From Rubrivivax sp. (GTDB taxonomy: Bacteria > Pseudomonadota > Gammaproteobacteria > Burkholderiales > Burkholderiaceae_C), in assembly GCA_019635315.1 (NCBI GenBank), contig JAHBZT010000003.1:434001-498000 (forward strand): a stretch of DNA of 64,000 nucleotides. The letters are read 5' to 3'. Both the position numbers and the translations under genes were made by a program. The notes below the pieces were generated by a model. That model was not told the origin of the DNA. It saw only the letters and a list, made by a program, of their open reading frames with translations, and did not search any database. Each line of letters opens with the position of its first letter. Positions within the stretch are counted from its first letter, which is position 1. This document shows positions 51,425-61,571 of this stretch, one piece after another.

Positions 51425-52362
51425 GCGACGAGCCGCCTTCGGCGCCCGCACCGTCGCAGCGCTGCGGCCTGGTCGCCATCGTCGGCCGGCCCAACGTCGG
51501 CAAGAGCACGCTGCTCAATGCGCTGGTCGGGCAGAAGATCAGCATCACCTCCGACAAGGCGCAGACCACGCGCCACCGCATCACCGGCATCCGCACGGTG
51601 GGCGCGGCGCAGTTCGTCTTCGTCGACACGCCGGGCTTCCAGACCCGCCACACCGCGGCGCTCAACCGCACGCTCAACCGCACCGTGCAGGCCGCGCTGG
51701 CCGACGTGGACGTGGTGCTGTTCGTCGTCGAGGCCGGGCGCTTCGGGCTGCCCGACGCCAAGGTGCTGGGCCTGCTGCAGGACCCGGGGCTGAAGGACAA
51801 GCCGGTGCTGCTGGTGGCCAACAAGCTGGACGCGATGGCGCGCCGCACCGACGTGCTGCCCTGGCTGCGCGGCATGCAGGAGCGCCACGCCTTCGCCGAA
51901 TACGTGCCGATGTCGGCGAAGAAGCCGGCCGACGTCGAGCGCCTGTTCGCCATCGTCGAGCGCTACCTGCCCGAGCAGCCCTGGCTGTACGACGAGGACG
52001 CGCTGACCGACCGCAGCGAGCGCTTCATCGCCGGCGAGATCGTGCGCGAGAAGCTCTTCCGGCTGACCGGCGACGAGCTGCCCTACACCTCCACCGTCGT
52101 GATCGACAAGTTCGAGGAGGAACCGGAGACCGCCACCGGCCCGCGCCGCGTGCGCATCACCGCCACCATCGTCGTCGAGCGCGACCAGCACAAGGGCATG
52201 GTCATCGGCGAGGGCGGCGAACGCCTCAAGCGCATCGGCAGCGAGGCGCGCCAGGACCTGGAACGGCTGTGGGACGCGCGTGTCTTCCTCGAGCTCTGGG
52301 TGCGCGTGCGCTCCGGCTGGGCCGACGACGAGCGCCACCTGCGCAGCTATGGCTACGAGTGA
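51421..52362 (+). CDS. era: GTPase Era
   Basis: This essential GTPase for 30S assembly has 313 residues from the GTG at 51421. G1 is [21 protein letters not shown]2 [11 protein letters not shown]3 VDTPGF and G4 NKLD. The C-terminal KH domain includes [20 protein letters not shown] and [16 protein letters not shown]. The rnc-era-recO order is conserved. Its end overlaps recO by 14 bases. Confidence 0.97.
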   Translation: MSDEPPSAPAPSQRCGLVAIVGRPNVGKSTLLNALVGQKISITSDKAQTTRHRITGIRTVGAAQFVFVDTPGFQTRHTAALNRTLNRTVQAALADVDVVLFVVEAGRFGLPDAKVLGLLQDPGLKDKPVLLVANKLDAMARRTDVLPWLRGMQERHAFAEYVPMSAKKPADVERLFAIVERYLPEQPWLYDEDALTDRSERFIAGEIVREKLFRLTGDELPYTSTVVIDKFEEEPETATGPRRVRITATIVVERDQHKGMVIGEGGERLKRIGSEARQDLERLWDARVFLELWVRVRSGWADDERHLRSYGYE

Positions 52363-53191
52363 GGCGGCGGCCGCCGGCGCGCCACGCGCGCGCCGCGGCA
52401 CGCCCGCCGCGCCGCTGCTGGCCTACGTGCTGCACCGCTGGGACTGGAGCGAGACCAGCCTGATCGTCGAGCTGTTCACGCGCGAGCAGGGCCGTCTCGT
52501 CGTCGCGGCCAAGGGCGCGAAGCGGCCGACCTCGCAGCTGCGGCCGGTGCTGCTGCCCTTCCAGCCGCTGCACGCGGCGCTGGGCAAGGCACCGGCCGAC
52601 GAGGCGGCCGAGGTCTTCAACCTGCGCGGCGCCGAGTGGGTCGGCGGTGCGCCGCTGCTGCCGGCCGCCGCGCTGCTCGCCGGCTGGTACCTCAACGAGC
52701 TGCTGATGAAGCTGCTGGCGCGCCAGGACCCGCACCCGGCGCTGTTCGACGCCTATGCCGATGCGCTGGCCGCGCTGGCGCAGGCCATGGCCGGCGATGC
52801 CGGTGCCGAGGCGGCGGCGCTGCGTGCCTTCGAGCTGCAGCTGCTGCGCGAGACCGGCTCGCTGCCCGACCTGGGCCACGAGACGCTGACGCTGGCGCCG
52901 CTGCGCGACGACGCGCGCTATGCGCTGCGCGCGGAGGCCGGCCTCGCGCCGGCGCGGCGCGACGGCATCGCCGGCGCCGCCTGGCGGGCGATCGAGGCCG
53001 CGCTGGTGCATGGCAGCGGCGACGCGCTGCGCGCCGCCTGCACGTTGGCGCCGGCCGAGCTGCCCGCGCTGCGCAGCATGCTGCGCGAGTGCCTTCACTA
53101 TCATCTCGGCCACGACCAGTTGCGCACGCGCCGGGTCTGGCAGGGCGTGCAGCGCCTGGCCGCCGGCGCGCCCGAGGTGCCCGCGAAATGA
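52349..53191 (+). CDS. recO: DNA repair protein RecO
   Basis: This 280-residue protein helps RecR load RecA on SSB-coated DNA. The OB-fold N-terminal domain has [20 protein letters not shown] and [20 protein letters not shown], the RecO signature. The helical C-terminal part contains [37 protein letters not shown] and [17 protein letters not shown]. Many RecO proteins have four zinc Cys, absent here as in other betaproteobacteria. The ATG at 52349 lies inside the end of era. Confidence 0.93.
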   Translation: MATSEAAAAGAPRARRGTPAAPLLAYVLHRWDWSETSLIVELFTREQGRLVVAAKGAKRPTSQLRPVLLPFQPLHAALGKAPADEAAEVFNLRGAEWVGGAPLLPAAALLAGWYLNELLMKLLARQDPHPALFDAYADALAALAQAMAGDAGAEAAALRAFELQLLRETGSLPDLGHETLTLAPLRDDARYALRAEAGLAPARRDGIAGAAWRAIEAALVHGSGDALRAACTLAPAELPALRSMLRECLHYHLGHDQLRTRRVWQGVQRLAAGAPEVPAK

Positions 53192-53994
53192 ACCCGCTCG
53201 TCGCTCCCGAAGCCCGCGCCGGCCACGCCGCGGGCACCGCGCTGTCGGTCAACGTCAACAAGGTCGCGCTGCTGCGCAATACGCGCCACCTGGGCATTCC
53301 GAGCGTGGTCCGGGCCGCGACGCTGTGCCTGGAGGCCGGGGCCGACGGCATCACCGTGCACCCGCGGCCGGACGAGCGCCACATCCGCGCCCACGACGTG
53401 CACGAGCTCGCCGCGCTGCTGAAGGACTGGCCCGAGGCCGAATATAACATCGAGGGCAACCCCTTCCACAACCTGATGGGTTTCATCCGCGCGGTGCGGC
53501 CGCAGCAGGCGACCTTCGTGCCCGACAGCGAGGGCCAGTTCACCAGCGACCATGGCTGGGACCTGCTGGGCGCCGGCCGCGCCGACGCCGAACGGCTGCG
53601 CCCGCTGATAGCCGAGTGCTATGCGCTCGGCGTGCGCGTGAGCCTGTTCATGGACCCGCTGCCCGACGCGATGGCCGCGGCACGTGCGCTGGGTGCCGAC
53701 CGCGTGGAGCTGTATACCGAGCCGTATGCCGCGGCGCATGGCAAGCCGGAGCAGGCGGCGCAGCTGGAGCGCTTCGCCGCCGCCGCGCGTGCGGCGCAGG
53801 CTGCCGGCCTGGGCGTCAATGCCGGCCACGACCTCAACCGCGACAACCTCGCCGACTTCCTGCGCGCGGTACCCGGCGTGCTGGAGGTGTCGATCGGCCA
53901 TGCACTGGTCGCCGACGCGCTGGAGCTGGGCCTGCCGGCCACGGTGCGCGACTACCGGCGCTGCATCCGCGAAGGCCAGGCGGCCGCGCGATGA
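53188..53994 (+). CDS. pdxJ: Pyridoxine 5'-phosphate synthase
   Basis: This TIM-barrel enzyme of 268 residues closes the pyridoxine ring in vitamin B6 synthesis. [20 protein letters not shown] starts the barrel, then [70 protein letters not shown] and [12 protein letters not shown], all signature blocks. It is joined to recO and acpS by ATGA overlaps, the usual betaproteobacterial order. Confidence 0.97.
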   Translation: MNPLVAPEARAGHAAGTALSVNVNKVALLRNTRHLGIPSVVRAATLCLEAGADGITVHPRPDERHIRAHDVHELAALLKDWPEAEYNIEGNPFHNLMGFIRAVRPQQATFVPDSEGQFTSDHGWDLLGAGRADAERLRPLIAECYALGVRVSLFMDPLPDAMAAARALGADRVELYTEPYAAAHGKPEQAAQLERFAAAARAAQAAGLGVNAGHDLNRDNLADFLRAVPGVLEVSIGHALVADALELGLPATVRDYRRCIREGQAAAR

Positions 53995-54401
53995 TCGTCG
54001 GCATCGGCACCGACCTGTGCGACCTGCGCCGCATCACGGCGACCTGGGAGCGCCGCGGCGAGCGCTTCGCCGAGCGCATCCTGGGCCCGGGCGAACTGCA
54101 GGTCTTCCACGCCCGGCTGGCGCGCGCGCCGGCGCGCGGCGTGCGCTTCCTGGCCACGCGCTTCTCGGCCAAGGAGGCCTTCTCGAAGGCCATCGGCCTG
54201 GGCATCCGCATGCCGATGACCTGGCGCGCCTGCGAGATCCTCAACGAACCCGGCGGCAAGCCGGTGATCCGCCTGTCCGGCGAACTGGCCGGCTGGTTTG
54301 CCGCGCGCGGCTGGGTCGCCCATGTCAGCGTCACCGACGAGACCGACTATGCCGCCGCCTATGTCGTCGTCGAGACGGCGCCTGAACGAAAGCAGCCATG
54401 A
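53991..54401 (+). CDS. acpS: Holo-acyl carrier protein synthase
   Basis: This 136-residue phosphopantetheinyl transferase activates Acp[21 protein letters not shown] contains the Mg-binding Asp, and [20 protein letters not shown] is the second signature. The C-terminus [18 protein letters not shown] is typical. Its substrate gene acpP is at 40846. It overlaps pdxJ and nagZ by four bases each. Confidence 0.96.
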   Translation: MIVGIGTDLCDLRRITATWERRGERFAERILGPGELQVFHARLARAPARGVRFLATRFSAKEAFSKAIGLGIRMPMTWRACEILNEPGGKPVIRLSGELAGWFAARGWVAHVSVTDETDYAAAYVVVETAPERKQP

Positions 54402-55483
54402 CCGCCGACCACGCCGCCGTCCTGATCGACATCGCCGGCACCACGCTCGCCGCCGCCGACCGCCGCCGCCTGCGCCACCCGCTGGTCGGCGGGCTGACGC
54501 TGTTCGCGCGCAACTTCAGCGACCGCCGCCAGCTCACCGCGCTGGTGGCCGAGCTCAAGTCGCTGCGCGCGGACCTGCTGGTCTGCGTGGACCACGAGGG
54601 CGGCCGCGTGCAGCGTTTCCGCAGCGACGGCTTCACCGCGCTGCCGGCGATGCGCGTGCTGGGCGAGGCCTGGATGCACGACGCGCTAACCGCCACCGAC
54701 GCCGCCAGCGCCCTGGGCTACGTGCTTGCCGCCGAGCTGCGCGCCTGCGGCGTGGACCTCAGCTTCGCCCCGGTGCTGGACCTGGACCACGGCGGCAGCG
54801 CGGTGATCGGCGAGCGTGCCTTCCACCGCGACGCGCGCGTCGCCGCGCTGCTGGCCAAGAGCGTCGCGCACGGCATGCTGCGCGCCGGCATGGCGCATTG
54901 CGGCAAGCACTTCCCCGGCCATGGCTTCGTGAAGGCCGACAGCCATGTCGCGGTGCCGGTCGACCGGCGCAGCCTGAAGGCCGTGCTGGCCGACGACGCG
55001 AAGCCCTACGAATGGCTGTCGGCCACGCTGACCGCGGTGATGCCGGCGCACGTGATCTACCCGAAGGTGGACCACCGGCCGGCCGGCTTCTCCGAGCGCT
55101 GGCTGAAGGACATCCTGCGCGGCCAGTTCGGCTTCACCGGCGCCATCTTCAGCGACGACCTCAGCATGGAAGGTGCGCGCCACCTCGGCGATGCGGCCGG
55201 CGGCGGGGTGCACGGCACGCTGAGCTTCGCCGAGGCCGCGGCCGAGGCGCTGAACGCCGGCTGCGACCTGGTGCTGCTGTGCAACCAGTCGCTGGTGGAC
55301 GGCGGTGCGCCGGTCGACGCGATGCTGGACGAACTCGCGCGCCTGGCCGCCGAAGGCCGCTGGCATCCGGACCCGGACAGCGAGGCACGCCGCCTGGCGC
55401 TGCTGCCGCAGCAGCCGCCGCTGGCCTGGGACGAGCTGATGCACGACCCGGTCTACCAGCGCGCGCTGGAGCGGCTGCCTTAG
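54398..55483 (+). CDS. nagZ: Beta-N-acetylhexosaminidase NagZ
   Basis: This family 3 glycosidase has 361 residues and removes GlcNAc from peptidoglycan fragments in the cytoplasm during recycling. The core reads [20 protein letters not shown], then [20 protein letters not shown], whose K170, H171 and H175 bind and protonate substrate, and the nucleophile D254 in [14 protein letters not shown]. There is no signal peptide. It is the last gene of the lepA-nagZ run. Confidence 0.96.
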   Translation: MTADHAAVLIDIAGTTLAAADRRRLRHPLVGGLTLFARNFSDRRQLTALVAELKSLRADLLVCVDHEGGRVQRFRSDGFTALPAMRVLGEAWMHDALTATDAASALGYVLAAELRACGVDLSFAPVLDLDHGGSAVIGERAFHRDARVAALLAKSVAHGMLRAGMAHCGKHFPGHGFVKADSHVAVPVDRRSLKAVLADDAKPYEWLSATLTAVMPAHVIYPKVDHRPAGFSERWLKDILRGQFGFTGAIFSDDLSMEGARHLGDAAGGGVHGTLSFAEAAAEALNAGCDLVLLCNQSLVDGGAPVDAMLDELARLAAEGRWHPDPDSEARRLALLPQQPPLAWDELMHDPVYQRALERLP

Positions 55484-55651
55484 CGAGGACGGTCCCGCAG
55501 CGTCGTGCCGGCGCGACCATAGGGGTCGCCGCCTGCCACTTCACCCTTTAGGGGGCCCTCGGCAACGGTCCCTTTCGGGGCTGGCTGCGCCGAGGTGCGG
55601 TCACTAATCTGGACCTCCCATCCAGTTCGTTCTTCGTCACGGGAGGTCGTC

Positions 55652-56659
55652 ATGATCAGTCGTCGCAACATGTTCATCGGACTCACGGCAGGCGCCGTCG
55701 CAAGCGCAGCCTCAGGTCGCGGCATCGCGCAGGACGCAAGCCGTGCTGCCGGCGGGGCGTCGCCTTATCGATCCGCACGCCACATCCTGGCGCAGGCCCT
55801 GCCGCGCATCGACCACGGGGCGCGCGCGGCCTCCGACGTCGCCGCTGCGGTGCACGACAACTTTCCGCAGATCGTCGAACAGAACTTCGCCCGCCTGGGC
55901 AGGGCCCCGTTCGAGCGCATGTTCGTCGAGCTGTCGGACCTGGAGTTCCAGGGCTTGGCCGGTCTCTACATGCGGGCTTGCATGCAGCAGGCGCGGGCCC
56001 CACGCCTGCTCGACCTGTTCGCGGAGCGGCTCGATGCCGGCAAGCTGGCCCGGCTGGCGCCCCACTTCGGCTCCGAGCCCTTGTGGGCGGCGTTGCGGCG
56101 CACATCGCCCGAGAAGGCGCAGGACTTTGCGCAAGCCCTTTCCGTGCCCGAGGCAAGCGCGCGTATCGTCGGACCGGCAGTGCCGCCGGCGGCGCTCGCC
56201 GGTCCGACGATCGACTACACGATCTACGAAATCTACCTTTCGTACCGGACCGCTCCGATCGGAGCGCTAAGCGTCAAGGCTGCGCTCTATGAGACCGCCA
56301 TGTTCACCGGCCGCTACCTCGTTGCCGCATGGGGCATTGGCTACGCCGTCGGTACGGCGCTTGCGTCCGTTACAGAGACCTACGCGCCAGGCCTGTGGAA
56401 CAGCATCGGCGGCACGGTGCAAACGGTGGTCCAATCCCTGTCGTCAGCTTTTGACTGGGTTGGCCAGGCCGCTTGGCAAGTTCAAGGGGCTGCGACATAT
56501 GGGCTGACCAGCTTCGAGTCGATGATGATGGAGAGCACGGGAGGCGACTACGCGGTCGTGTACGCTTGGTATCAGATCCGTAGCGGTGGTACCGAGAAGT
56601 GCGGCTCGAACCAGTGGTGCCCGCCGTGGGATCCACACGTCGCACCGGTCAACAGATGA
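55652..56659 (+). CDS. Unrecognised exported protein with Tat-type signal
   Basis: This 335-residue protein matches no family I know. A GGGAGGT ribosome site precedes the ATG at 55652. The N-terminus SRRNMFIGLTAGAVASAASG fits a twin-arginine signal, ending near residue 27. The mature part is helical to about residue 175, with amphipathic stretches such as DLEFQGLAGLYMRACMQQAR. A Tyr-rich segment, IDYTIYEIYLSYRTAPIGAL, leads into a Gly/Ala-rich hydrophobic region (about 220-280, including LVAAWGIGYAVGTALASVTE). The tail has two Cys (KCGSNQWCPPW). Codons are less GC-biased than in nagZ. The stop overlaps the next gene by ATGA, so the two are probably co-translated. Confidence 0.7.
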   Translation: MISRRNMFIGLTAGAVASAASGRGIAQDASRAAGGASPYRSARHILAQALPRIDHGARAASDVAAAVHDNFPQIVEQNFARLGRAPFERMFVELSDLEFQGLAGLYMRACMQQARAPRLLDLFAERLDAGKLARLAPHFGSEPLWAALRRTSPEKAQDFAQALSVPEASARIVGPAVPPAALAGPTIDYTIYEIYLSYRTAPIGALSVKAALYETAMFTGRYLVAAWGIGYAVGTALASVTETYAPGLWNSIGGTVQTVVQSLSSAFDWVGQAAWQVQGAATYGLTSFESMMMESTGGDYAVVYAWYQIRSGGTEKCGSNQWCPPWDPHVAPVNR

Positions 56660-57000
56660 TCCCGTCACAAGACCGCCGATTGGGAGTCCGCGACATGAGG
56701 CGTTCCGGTGTTCTGCAGTCCGTCCGCGCCGGCGCCTGGCTCGGCCAGGTCCTCGCTGCGATGCTCATCATCTTCGTGCCGGCCTGGCGTGGGCCCGGCC
56801 TGCTGGGCGTGATGGTCGCCGCGATGGCCCTCTCGCTGTACCTGGAGTCGAGCCGGTACGGCGCCGGCGTCTACAGGATGACGTTGCGGCAGATCTACGA
56901 GCGCATCGCCTCGGGGAAGATCCGCAGCCACCCCTGGGATGCGCTGCCGCTGATGCTGTCCATCATCGCCTGCGTCATGTACGCCTTCGAACTGCCCTGA
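56656..57000 (+). CDS. Unrecognised small membrane protein paired with the exported protein
   Basis: This 114-residue protein has two or three predicted helices (about 28-45, LGQVLAAMLIIFVPAW; 47-65, GLLGVMVAAMALSLYLES; 94-112, PLMLSIIACVMYAFEL) with a basic loop between. The ATG at 56656 overlaps the preceding stop; an ATG at 56695 is an alternative. No family is recognised. The coupling suggests a partner, anchor or protective protein for the exported neighbour, but this is inference. Confidence 0.6.
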   Translation: MIPSQDRRLGVRDMRRSGVLQSVRAGAWLGQVLAAMLIIFVPAWRGPGLLGVMVAAMALSLYLESSRYGAGVYRMTLRQIYERIASGKIRSHPWDALPLMLSIIACVMYAFELP

Positions 57001-57081
57001 GGGCCGTGGCGCGGCGGCGCGTTCACGCCGCGCGACCCTCGCCTCGCGAGGCGGCCCGCGCATGGCGCGGGCCGTCCTTGG

Positions 57082-59991
57082 TCACGGTGCGGCCGTCTGC
57101 TCGAACGGCAGCTTCAGCTGCGACAGGTCCTTCCGGGTCTCGACCAGCACCAGCGGGCCTTCGTCGATGACCACCGGCGGCCGCGGCTCGCGCGGCACGC
57201 GCACTGGCGCCGGCTCGGCCGCCATCGCGGCCTGCACGGCGCGGATCTTGTCGGCGTCGGACTGCACCCACTCCAGGCCGGCGCCGGCGGCCAGCGCGCT
57301 GAGCTCGCCGGTCGGCAGCTCGTAGCGCTCGATGCGGATCGGTTCGGCGGCCTTCGGCGGTTGCGGAGCCTGGGGGGGGTGCGGCAGCTCGATCGCTCGC
57401 GCCGGCGCGCTCTCCGCGGCGGCCGGCGCCGGCTGGTCCGCGACCGCGCCGGCGGTCGGCGCCTCGGCGGCCTCGGGGGCTTCGGGAGCTTCGGCACCCG
57501 CGGTCGGGGCGGCAGCGCCGTCGACAGGCACGGCGGCTTCGTCGCGCGCGCGGTCGCGCCCGCGTCCGCGGCGGCGGCCACGGTCGCGCTCGCCGCTCTC
57601 GGCCGGTGCTTCGGCCGCGTCGCCTTCCTGCGCGATGGCCTCGCCGGACGCCGCACGGGTCTCGGCGGTCTCTTCGCTGCGCGGTGCCCCTTCCTCGGCG
57701 CGACCTTCGCCGCGGTCGCGGCCACCGCGCCGACGGCGGCGGCGGCTGCCTTCGCGGGCCTCGCCCTCGGCCGCCGGCAGATCGGCGCCCGGCACGGTGT
57801 CGACGAAGGCGAGCGGGCTCACGGCCTCGTCGCTGGCGGGCGTCACTTCGGGGGCGGCGGCCGTTTCGGCGCGCGGGCGACGCTCCTCGCGACGCTCGCC
57901 GCGGCCCTCGCGGCCTTCGCGGGCCTCACGGCCTTCGCGACCTTCGCGACCTTCGCGACCTTCGCGCGGCGCGCGTTCGCCGCCGGCTTCCGGGGCCGCC
58001 TCGGCGCGTCCGCCGCGGCGGCCTTCGCGCTGTTCGCGGCCTTCGCGGCCTTCACGGCCATCGCGCCCGTCGCGGCCACCGCGACCACCGCGCTCGCCGC
58101 GGCCGCCACGTTCGCCGCGCTCGCCACCGCGCTCGCCGCGCCGCGCCTCGCGCTTGTCGGGGGTGGCCACCGTCGGCGCGACGGCCACCGGTGCCGCCGC
58201 CGGCGCGGCGGCCGGCGCGGCCGCCGGCTCGCTGCCGAACAGCTTGCGGATCCAGCCGAAGAAGCCGCTGCCGGCCGGGGCGGCCGCCGGCGCAGGCACC
58301 GGGGCCGCGGCCACCGGCGCCTGCGGGGCCGGCGTCACCGGCACCACGACGGGCGCCGGCACCGGCGCCGGCGGCGCCGGCTGGTCGGGCAGCACGCCCT
58401 TGATCACCGGTTCCTGCTTGGGCTTGGCGCGCTCCTTCGCGTCGCGGCGCCGCGTGATGCCGACCTCGTCGTCCGGCTCCTCGATCATCGTGTAGCTGGC
58501 CTGCAGCCCTTCCAGGCGCGGGTCGTCGTGGCGCAGCCGCTCGAGCTTGTAGTTCGGCGTCTCCAGGTGCTTGTTGGGCACCAGGATGACGGTCACGCGC
58601 TGCTTGAGCTCGATCTTGGTGATCTCGGTGCGCTTCTCGTTGAGCAGGAAGCTGGTCACCTCCACCGGCACCTGCACGTGCACGGCGGCGGTGTTCTCCT
58701 TCATCGCCTCCTCCTGCACCATGCGCAGGATCTGCAGCGCGCTGCTCTCGGTGTCGCGGATGTGGCCGGTGCCGTTGCAGCGCGGGCAGGTGATGTGGCT
58801 GCCCTCGCTGAGCGCCGGGCGCAGGCGCTGGCGGCTGAGCTCCAGCAGGCCGAACTTGCTGATGGACGAGAACTGCACGCGGGCGCGGTCGTAGCGCAGC
58901 GCGTCGCGCAGCCGCTGCTCGACCTCGCGGCGGTTCTTGCTCTCCTCCATGTCGATGAAGTCGACGACGATCAGCCCGCCCAGGTCGCGCAGCCGCATCT
59001 GGCGCGCGATCTCGTCGGCCGCCTCCAGGTTGGTGCGGGTGGCGGTCTCCTCGATGTCGCCGCCGCGCGTCGCGCGCGCGCTGTTGACGTCCACCGCGAC
59101 CAGCGCCTCGGTGTGGTCGATCACGATCGCGCCGCCGCTGGGCAGGTTGACGGTGCGGCTGAAGGCCGTCTCGATCTGGTGCTCGATCTGGAAGCGGCTG
59201 AACAGCGGCGCGTCGTCGCGATAGCGCTTCACGCGCGCCGCGGTCTCCGGCATCACGTGGTTCATGAACTGCTGGGCCTGATCGAAGATGTCGTCGGTGT
59301 CGATCAGGATCTCGCCGATGTCCGGCTGGAAATAGTCGCGGATGGCGCGGATGACGAGGCTGCTCTCCTGGTAGATCAGGAAGGCGCCCTTGCCGGCCTT
59401 GGACGCGCCGTCGATGGCGTCCCACAGCTTGAGCAGGTAGTTCAGGTCCCACTGCAGCTCGGCCGCGCTGCGGCCGATGCCGGCGGTGCGCGCGATCAGG
59501 CTCATGCCCTTGGGGTACTCGAGCTGGTCGAGGTTCTCCTTGAGCTCCTCGCGCTGTTCGCCCTCGATGCGCCGGCTGACGCCGCCGCCGCGCGGGTTGT
59601 TGGGCATCAGCACCAGGTAGCGGCCGGCCAGGCTGACGAAGGTGGTCAGCGCCGCGCCCTTGTTGCCGCGCTCCTCCTTCTCGACCTGCACGAGCAGGCT
59701 GTCGCCTTCCTTGACCGCGTCCTGGATGCGCGCGTCGCGCGCGCTGACGCCTTCGCGGAAGTAGTTCTTGCTGATTTCCTTGAACGGCAGGAAGCCGTGG
59801 CGGTCCTCGCCGTAGTCGACGAAGCAGGCCTCCAGGCTGGGTTCCACGCGGGTGATGACCGCCTTGTAGATGTTGCCCTTGCGCTGCTCGCGCCCTTCCA
59901 GTTCGGTCTCGAAGTCGAGCAGCTTCTGGCCGTCGACGATCGCCAGCCGCCGCTCCTCGGGCTGCGTGGCGTTGATCAGCATTCGTTTCAT
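57082..59991 (-). CDS. rne: Ribonuclease E
   Basis: This 969-residue endoribonuclease is the core of the RNA degradosome. The start [20 protein letters not shown] is invariant in the family. The S1 domain (about 35-120) has [20 protein letters not shown], then the RNase-H-like and DNase-I-like parts with [20 protein letters not shown] and [12 protein letters not shown]. The zinc link CPRCNGTGH joins the dimer. Beyond about 510 the chain is disordered, with Ala/Pro tracts and Arg-Glu-Gly repeats ([10 protein letters not shown] and similar), ending with a conserved C-terminal helix near [13 protein letters not shown]. It is divergent from rluC across a 620-base leader. Confidence 0.97.
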   Translation of the reverse strand: MKRMLINATQPEERRLAIVDGQKLLDFETELEGREQRKGNIYKAVITRVEPSLEACFVDYGEDRHGFLPFKEISKNYFREGVSARDARIQDAVKEGDSLLVQVEKEERGNKGAALTTFVSLAGRYLVLMPNNPRGGGVSRRIEGEQREELKENLDQLEYPKGMSLIARTAGIGRSAAELQWDLNYLLKLWDAIDGASKAGKGAFLIYQESSLVIRAIRDYFQPDIGEILIDTDDIFDQAQQFMNHVMPETAARVKRYRDDAPLFSRFQIEHQIETAFSRTVNLPSGGAIVIDHTEALVAVDVNSARATRGGDIEETATRTNLEAADEIARQMRLRDLGGLIVVDFIDMEESKNRREVEQRLRDALRYDRARVQFSSISKFGLLELSRQRLRPALSEGSHITCPRCNGTGHIRDTESSALQILRMVQEEAMKENTAAVHVQVPVEVTSFLLNEKRTEITKIELKQRVTVILVPNKHLETPNYKLERLRHDDPRLEGLQASYTMIEEPDDEVGITRRRDAKERAKPKQEPVIKGVLPDQPAPPAPVPAPVVVPVTPAPQAPVAAAPVPAPAAAPAGSGFFGWIRKLFGSEPAAAPAAAPAAAPVAVAPTVATPDKREARRGERGGERGERGGRGERGGRGGRDGRDGREGREGREQREGRRGGRAEAAPEAGGERAPREGREGREGREGREAREGREGRGERREERRPRAETAAAPEVTPASDEAVSPLAFVDTVPGADLPAAEGEAREGSRRRRRRGGRDRGEGRAEEGAPRSEETAETRAASGEAIAQEGDAAEAPAESGERDRGRRRGRGRDRARDEAAVPVDGAAAPTAGAEAPEAPEAAEAPTAGAVADQPAPAAAESAPARAIELPHPPQAPQPPKAAEPIRIERYELPTGELSALAAGAGLEWVQSDADKIRAVQAAMAAEPAPVRVPREPRPPVVIDEGPLVLVETRKDLSQLKLPFEQTAAP
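57880..58140 (-). repeat. Low-complexity Arg/Glu/Gly repeat tract inside rne
   Basis: Short 9-base units coding GRE or GRG-type triplets are repeated many times, as in [19 protein letters not shown] and [19 protein letters not shown]. It is the probable RNA- or protein-binding part of the RNase E scaffold and is prone to length change. Confidence 0.75.
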
Positions 59992-60342
59992 GTGCACTCC
60001 AGGCCGCCCCGCGCGCGGGGCGGACGCATCGCGACCCGGTGCCCGCCGCGAAGCGGGCACGGGGCCATCACCCGATGCACGAGTCAGCGCGGTCGAACCG
60101 TGGTCGCGAGTGCCCTGGACTGCCGTCGACCGCGCGCCGCGAGCGGCGCACAGGGGTCAGCGTGGCAGCGTTGGCGCGTGCGTCGCGGCCCGCGCCGCAG
60201 CGGCCGCGCCGGCCGGGTCCCCACGCCGCGGTGAGCGCGGCGACGGCCCCGGCGACGCGGCCGCGGCGGCTTGGGGCCGCGGGCGTGACGCCGGGAGCAG
60301 GGGGAGCGGGCGGGGCATGGCTGTGGCGGTGGGCCTGACGCG

Positions 60343-60371
60343 GGCACGAGACCGCGGTCGTGTCTCGTGCC
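60343..60371 (-). promoter_or_regulatory. Perfect 10-bp stem-loop in the rne leader
   Basis: GGCACGAGAC (60343-60352) and GTCTCGTGCC (60362-60371) pair around a 9-base loop about 350 bases before the rne ATG. In E. coli stem-loops of the long rne leader let RNase E control its own message; a similar role is inferred. Confidence 0.5.
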
Positions 60372-60386
60372 GTGGATTCACGGGCT

Positions 60387-60406
60387 GCCCTGCGGCATGG
60401 CAGGGC
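60387..60406 (-). promoter_or_regulatory. Second stem-loop in the rne leader
   Basis: GCCCTGC (60387-60393) and GCAGGGC (60400-60406) form a 7-bp stem with a 6-base loop, 15 bases from the first stem-loop. Confidence 0.4.
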
Positions 60407-60561
60407 CGGTTCATGTTCTGCGTTGTCTCTTCCGCCTGCGCCGTGCGGCCGCCGGTGACGCTGTGGCGCCCGGCCTGCCACGCCCGCGCGGGCGTTGCAT
60501 CACCTCTTGTGGCGCACGCTGAAAGCGCAAGGCTCAGGCGCGCACCGGTTCCATCGTCGCA

Positions 60562-60582
60562 CCGGGCATGCCCGGGTAAACT
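60562..60582 (+). promoter_or_regulatory. Palindrome and -10 box before rluC
   Basis: CCGGGCATGCCCGG (60562-60575) is a perfect 14-base palindrome placed directly before TAAACT (60577-60582), which is 29 bases before the rluC GTG. It could be an operator or simply chance in GC-rich DNA. Confidence 0.3.
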
Positions 60583-60611
60583 CCGATAAATCAAGCACTT
60601 ACGGCGCAAAC

Positions 60612-61571
60612 GTGGAGCCGCGGATTATAGGGGGCAAAGTCGGCGGCAGCGCGGGGGAAGTCCGGCACGTCACGGTCGACGCCGAATCGGCCGGCCAGCG
60701 CCTGGACAACTACCTGCTGCGCCTGCTCAAGGGCGTGCCCAAGACGCATGTCTACCGCGTCATCCGCAGCGGCGAGGTGCGCGTCAACAAGGGCCGCGCC
60801 GGTGCCGATACACGCGTGGCCGAGGGCGACGAGGTGCGCCTGCCGCCACTGCGCCTGCCCGACCGCACGGCGGCGCCGCCCGCGCCGGCGCGCGAGTTTC
60901 CGCTGCTGTTCGAGGACGAGCACCTGCTGGCGATCGACAAGCCGGCCGGCGTGGCGGTGCACGGCGGCAGCGGCGTCAGCTCCGGCGTCATCGAGCAGCT
61001 GCGCCGCGCACGGCCGCAGGCGAGGTTTCTCGAACTCGTGCACCGGCTGGACAAGGAGACCTCGGGCATCCTGCTGCTGGCCAAGAAGCGCAGCGCGCTC
61101 GTCGCGCTGCAGGACCAGTTTCGCGCCCGCGGCACGCACAAGGTCTACGCGGCGCTGGTCTGGGGCGCCTGGCCGAGGTCGCTCAAGGTCATCGACCTGG
61201 CGCTGGTGAAGACCACCGACGCGGCCGGCGAGCGCCACGTGCGCGTCGCGCCGCCCGCGGCCGAGGACGCGCGGCGCTCGATCAGCCTGGTTCGCGTCGT
61301 GCGCACGCTGGACGGCACGACGCTGCTGGACGTGACGATCAAGACCGGCCGCACGCACCAGATCCGCGTGCACCTGGCGGCCAGCGGGCATGCCATCGTC
61401 GGCGACCCGAAATACGGCGACTTCGCGCGCAACAAGGCCTTCGCGAAGGCCAGCGGCTTCGCGCGCATGTTCCTGCACGCGCGCGAGCTCGCCTTCGACC
61501 ACCCGGCCGACGGCCGGCGCATCACCCTGACGAGCCCGCTGCCGGCGGACTGCGCGACACTTCTCGCCTGA
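60612..61571 (+). CDS. rluC: 23S rRNA pseudouridine synthase RluC
   Basis: This enzyme of 319 residues makes pseudouridines 955, 2504 and 2580 of 23S rRNA. An S4 domain (about 20-80, RLDNYLLRLLKGVPKTHVYR) is followed by the RluA-type catalytic domain with AIDKPAGVAVHGGSGVSSGV. The catalytic Asp is D147 in ELVHRLDKETSGILLLAKK, and TGRTHQIRVHLAASGHAIVG completes the signature. The start is the GTG at 60612. Divergence from rne is the usual arrangement. Confidence 0.95.
   Translation: MEPRIIGGKVGGSAGEVRHVTVDAESAGQRLDNYLLRLLKGVPKTHVYRVIRSGEVRVNKGRAGADTRVAEGDEVRLPPLRLPDRTAAPPAPAREFPLLFEDEHLLAIDKPAGVAVHGGSGVSSGVIEQLRRARPQARFLELVHRLDKETSGILLLAKKRSALVALQDQFRARGTHKVYAALVWGAWPRSLKVIDLALVKTTDAAGERHVRVAPPAAEDARRSISLVRVVRTLDGTTLLDVTIKTGRTHQIRVHLAASGHAIVGDPKYGDFARNKAFAKASGFARMFLHARELAFDHPADGRRITLTSPLPADCATLLA

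Larger units (their letters stand above)
59992..60611. other. 620-base divergent region: rne leader and rluC promoter
   Basis: No gene is supported here. On the rne strand it would be a long 5' untranslated region, as in other proteobacteria, with two strong stem-loops (60343-60371 and 60387-60406). Close to rluC are a 14-base palindrome (60562-60575) and a TAAACT hexamer (60577-60582). Confidence 0.65.

Noticed and set aside
57361-60234. A 957-codon open frame on the plus strand opposite rne
   Set aside because: It mirrors the GC-rich rne codons, has no recognisable domain, and rne is unambiguous on the other strand.
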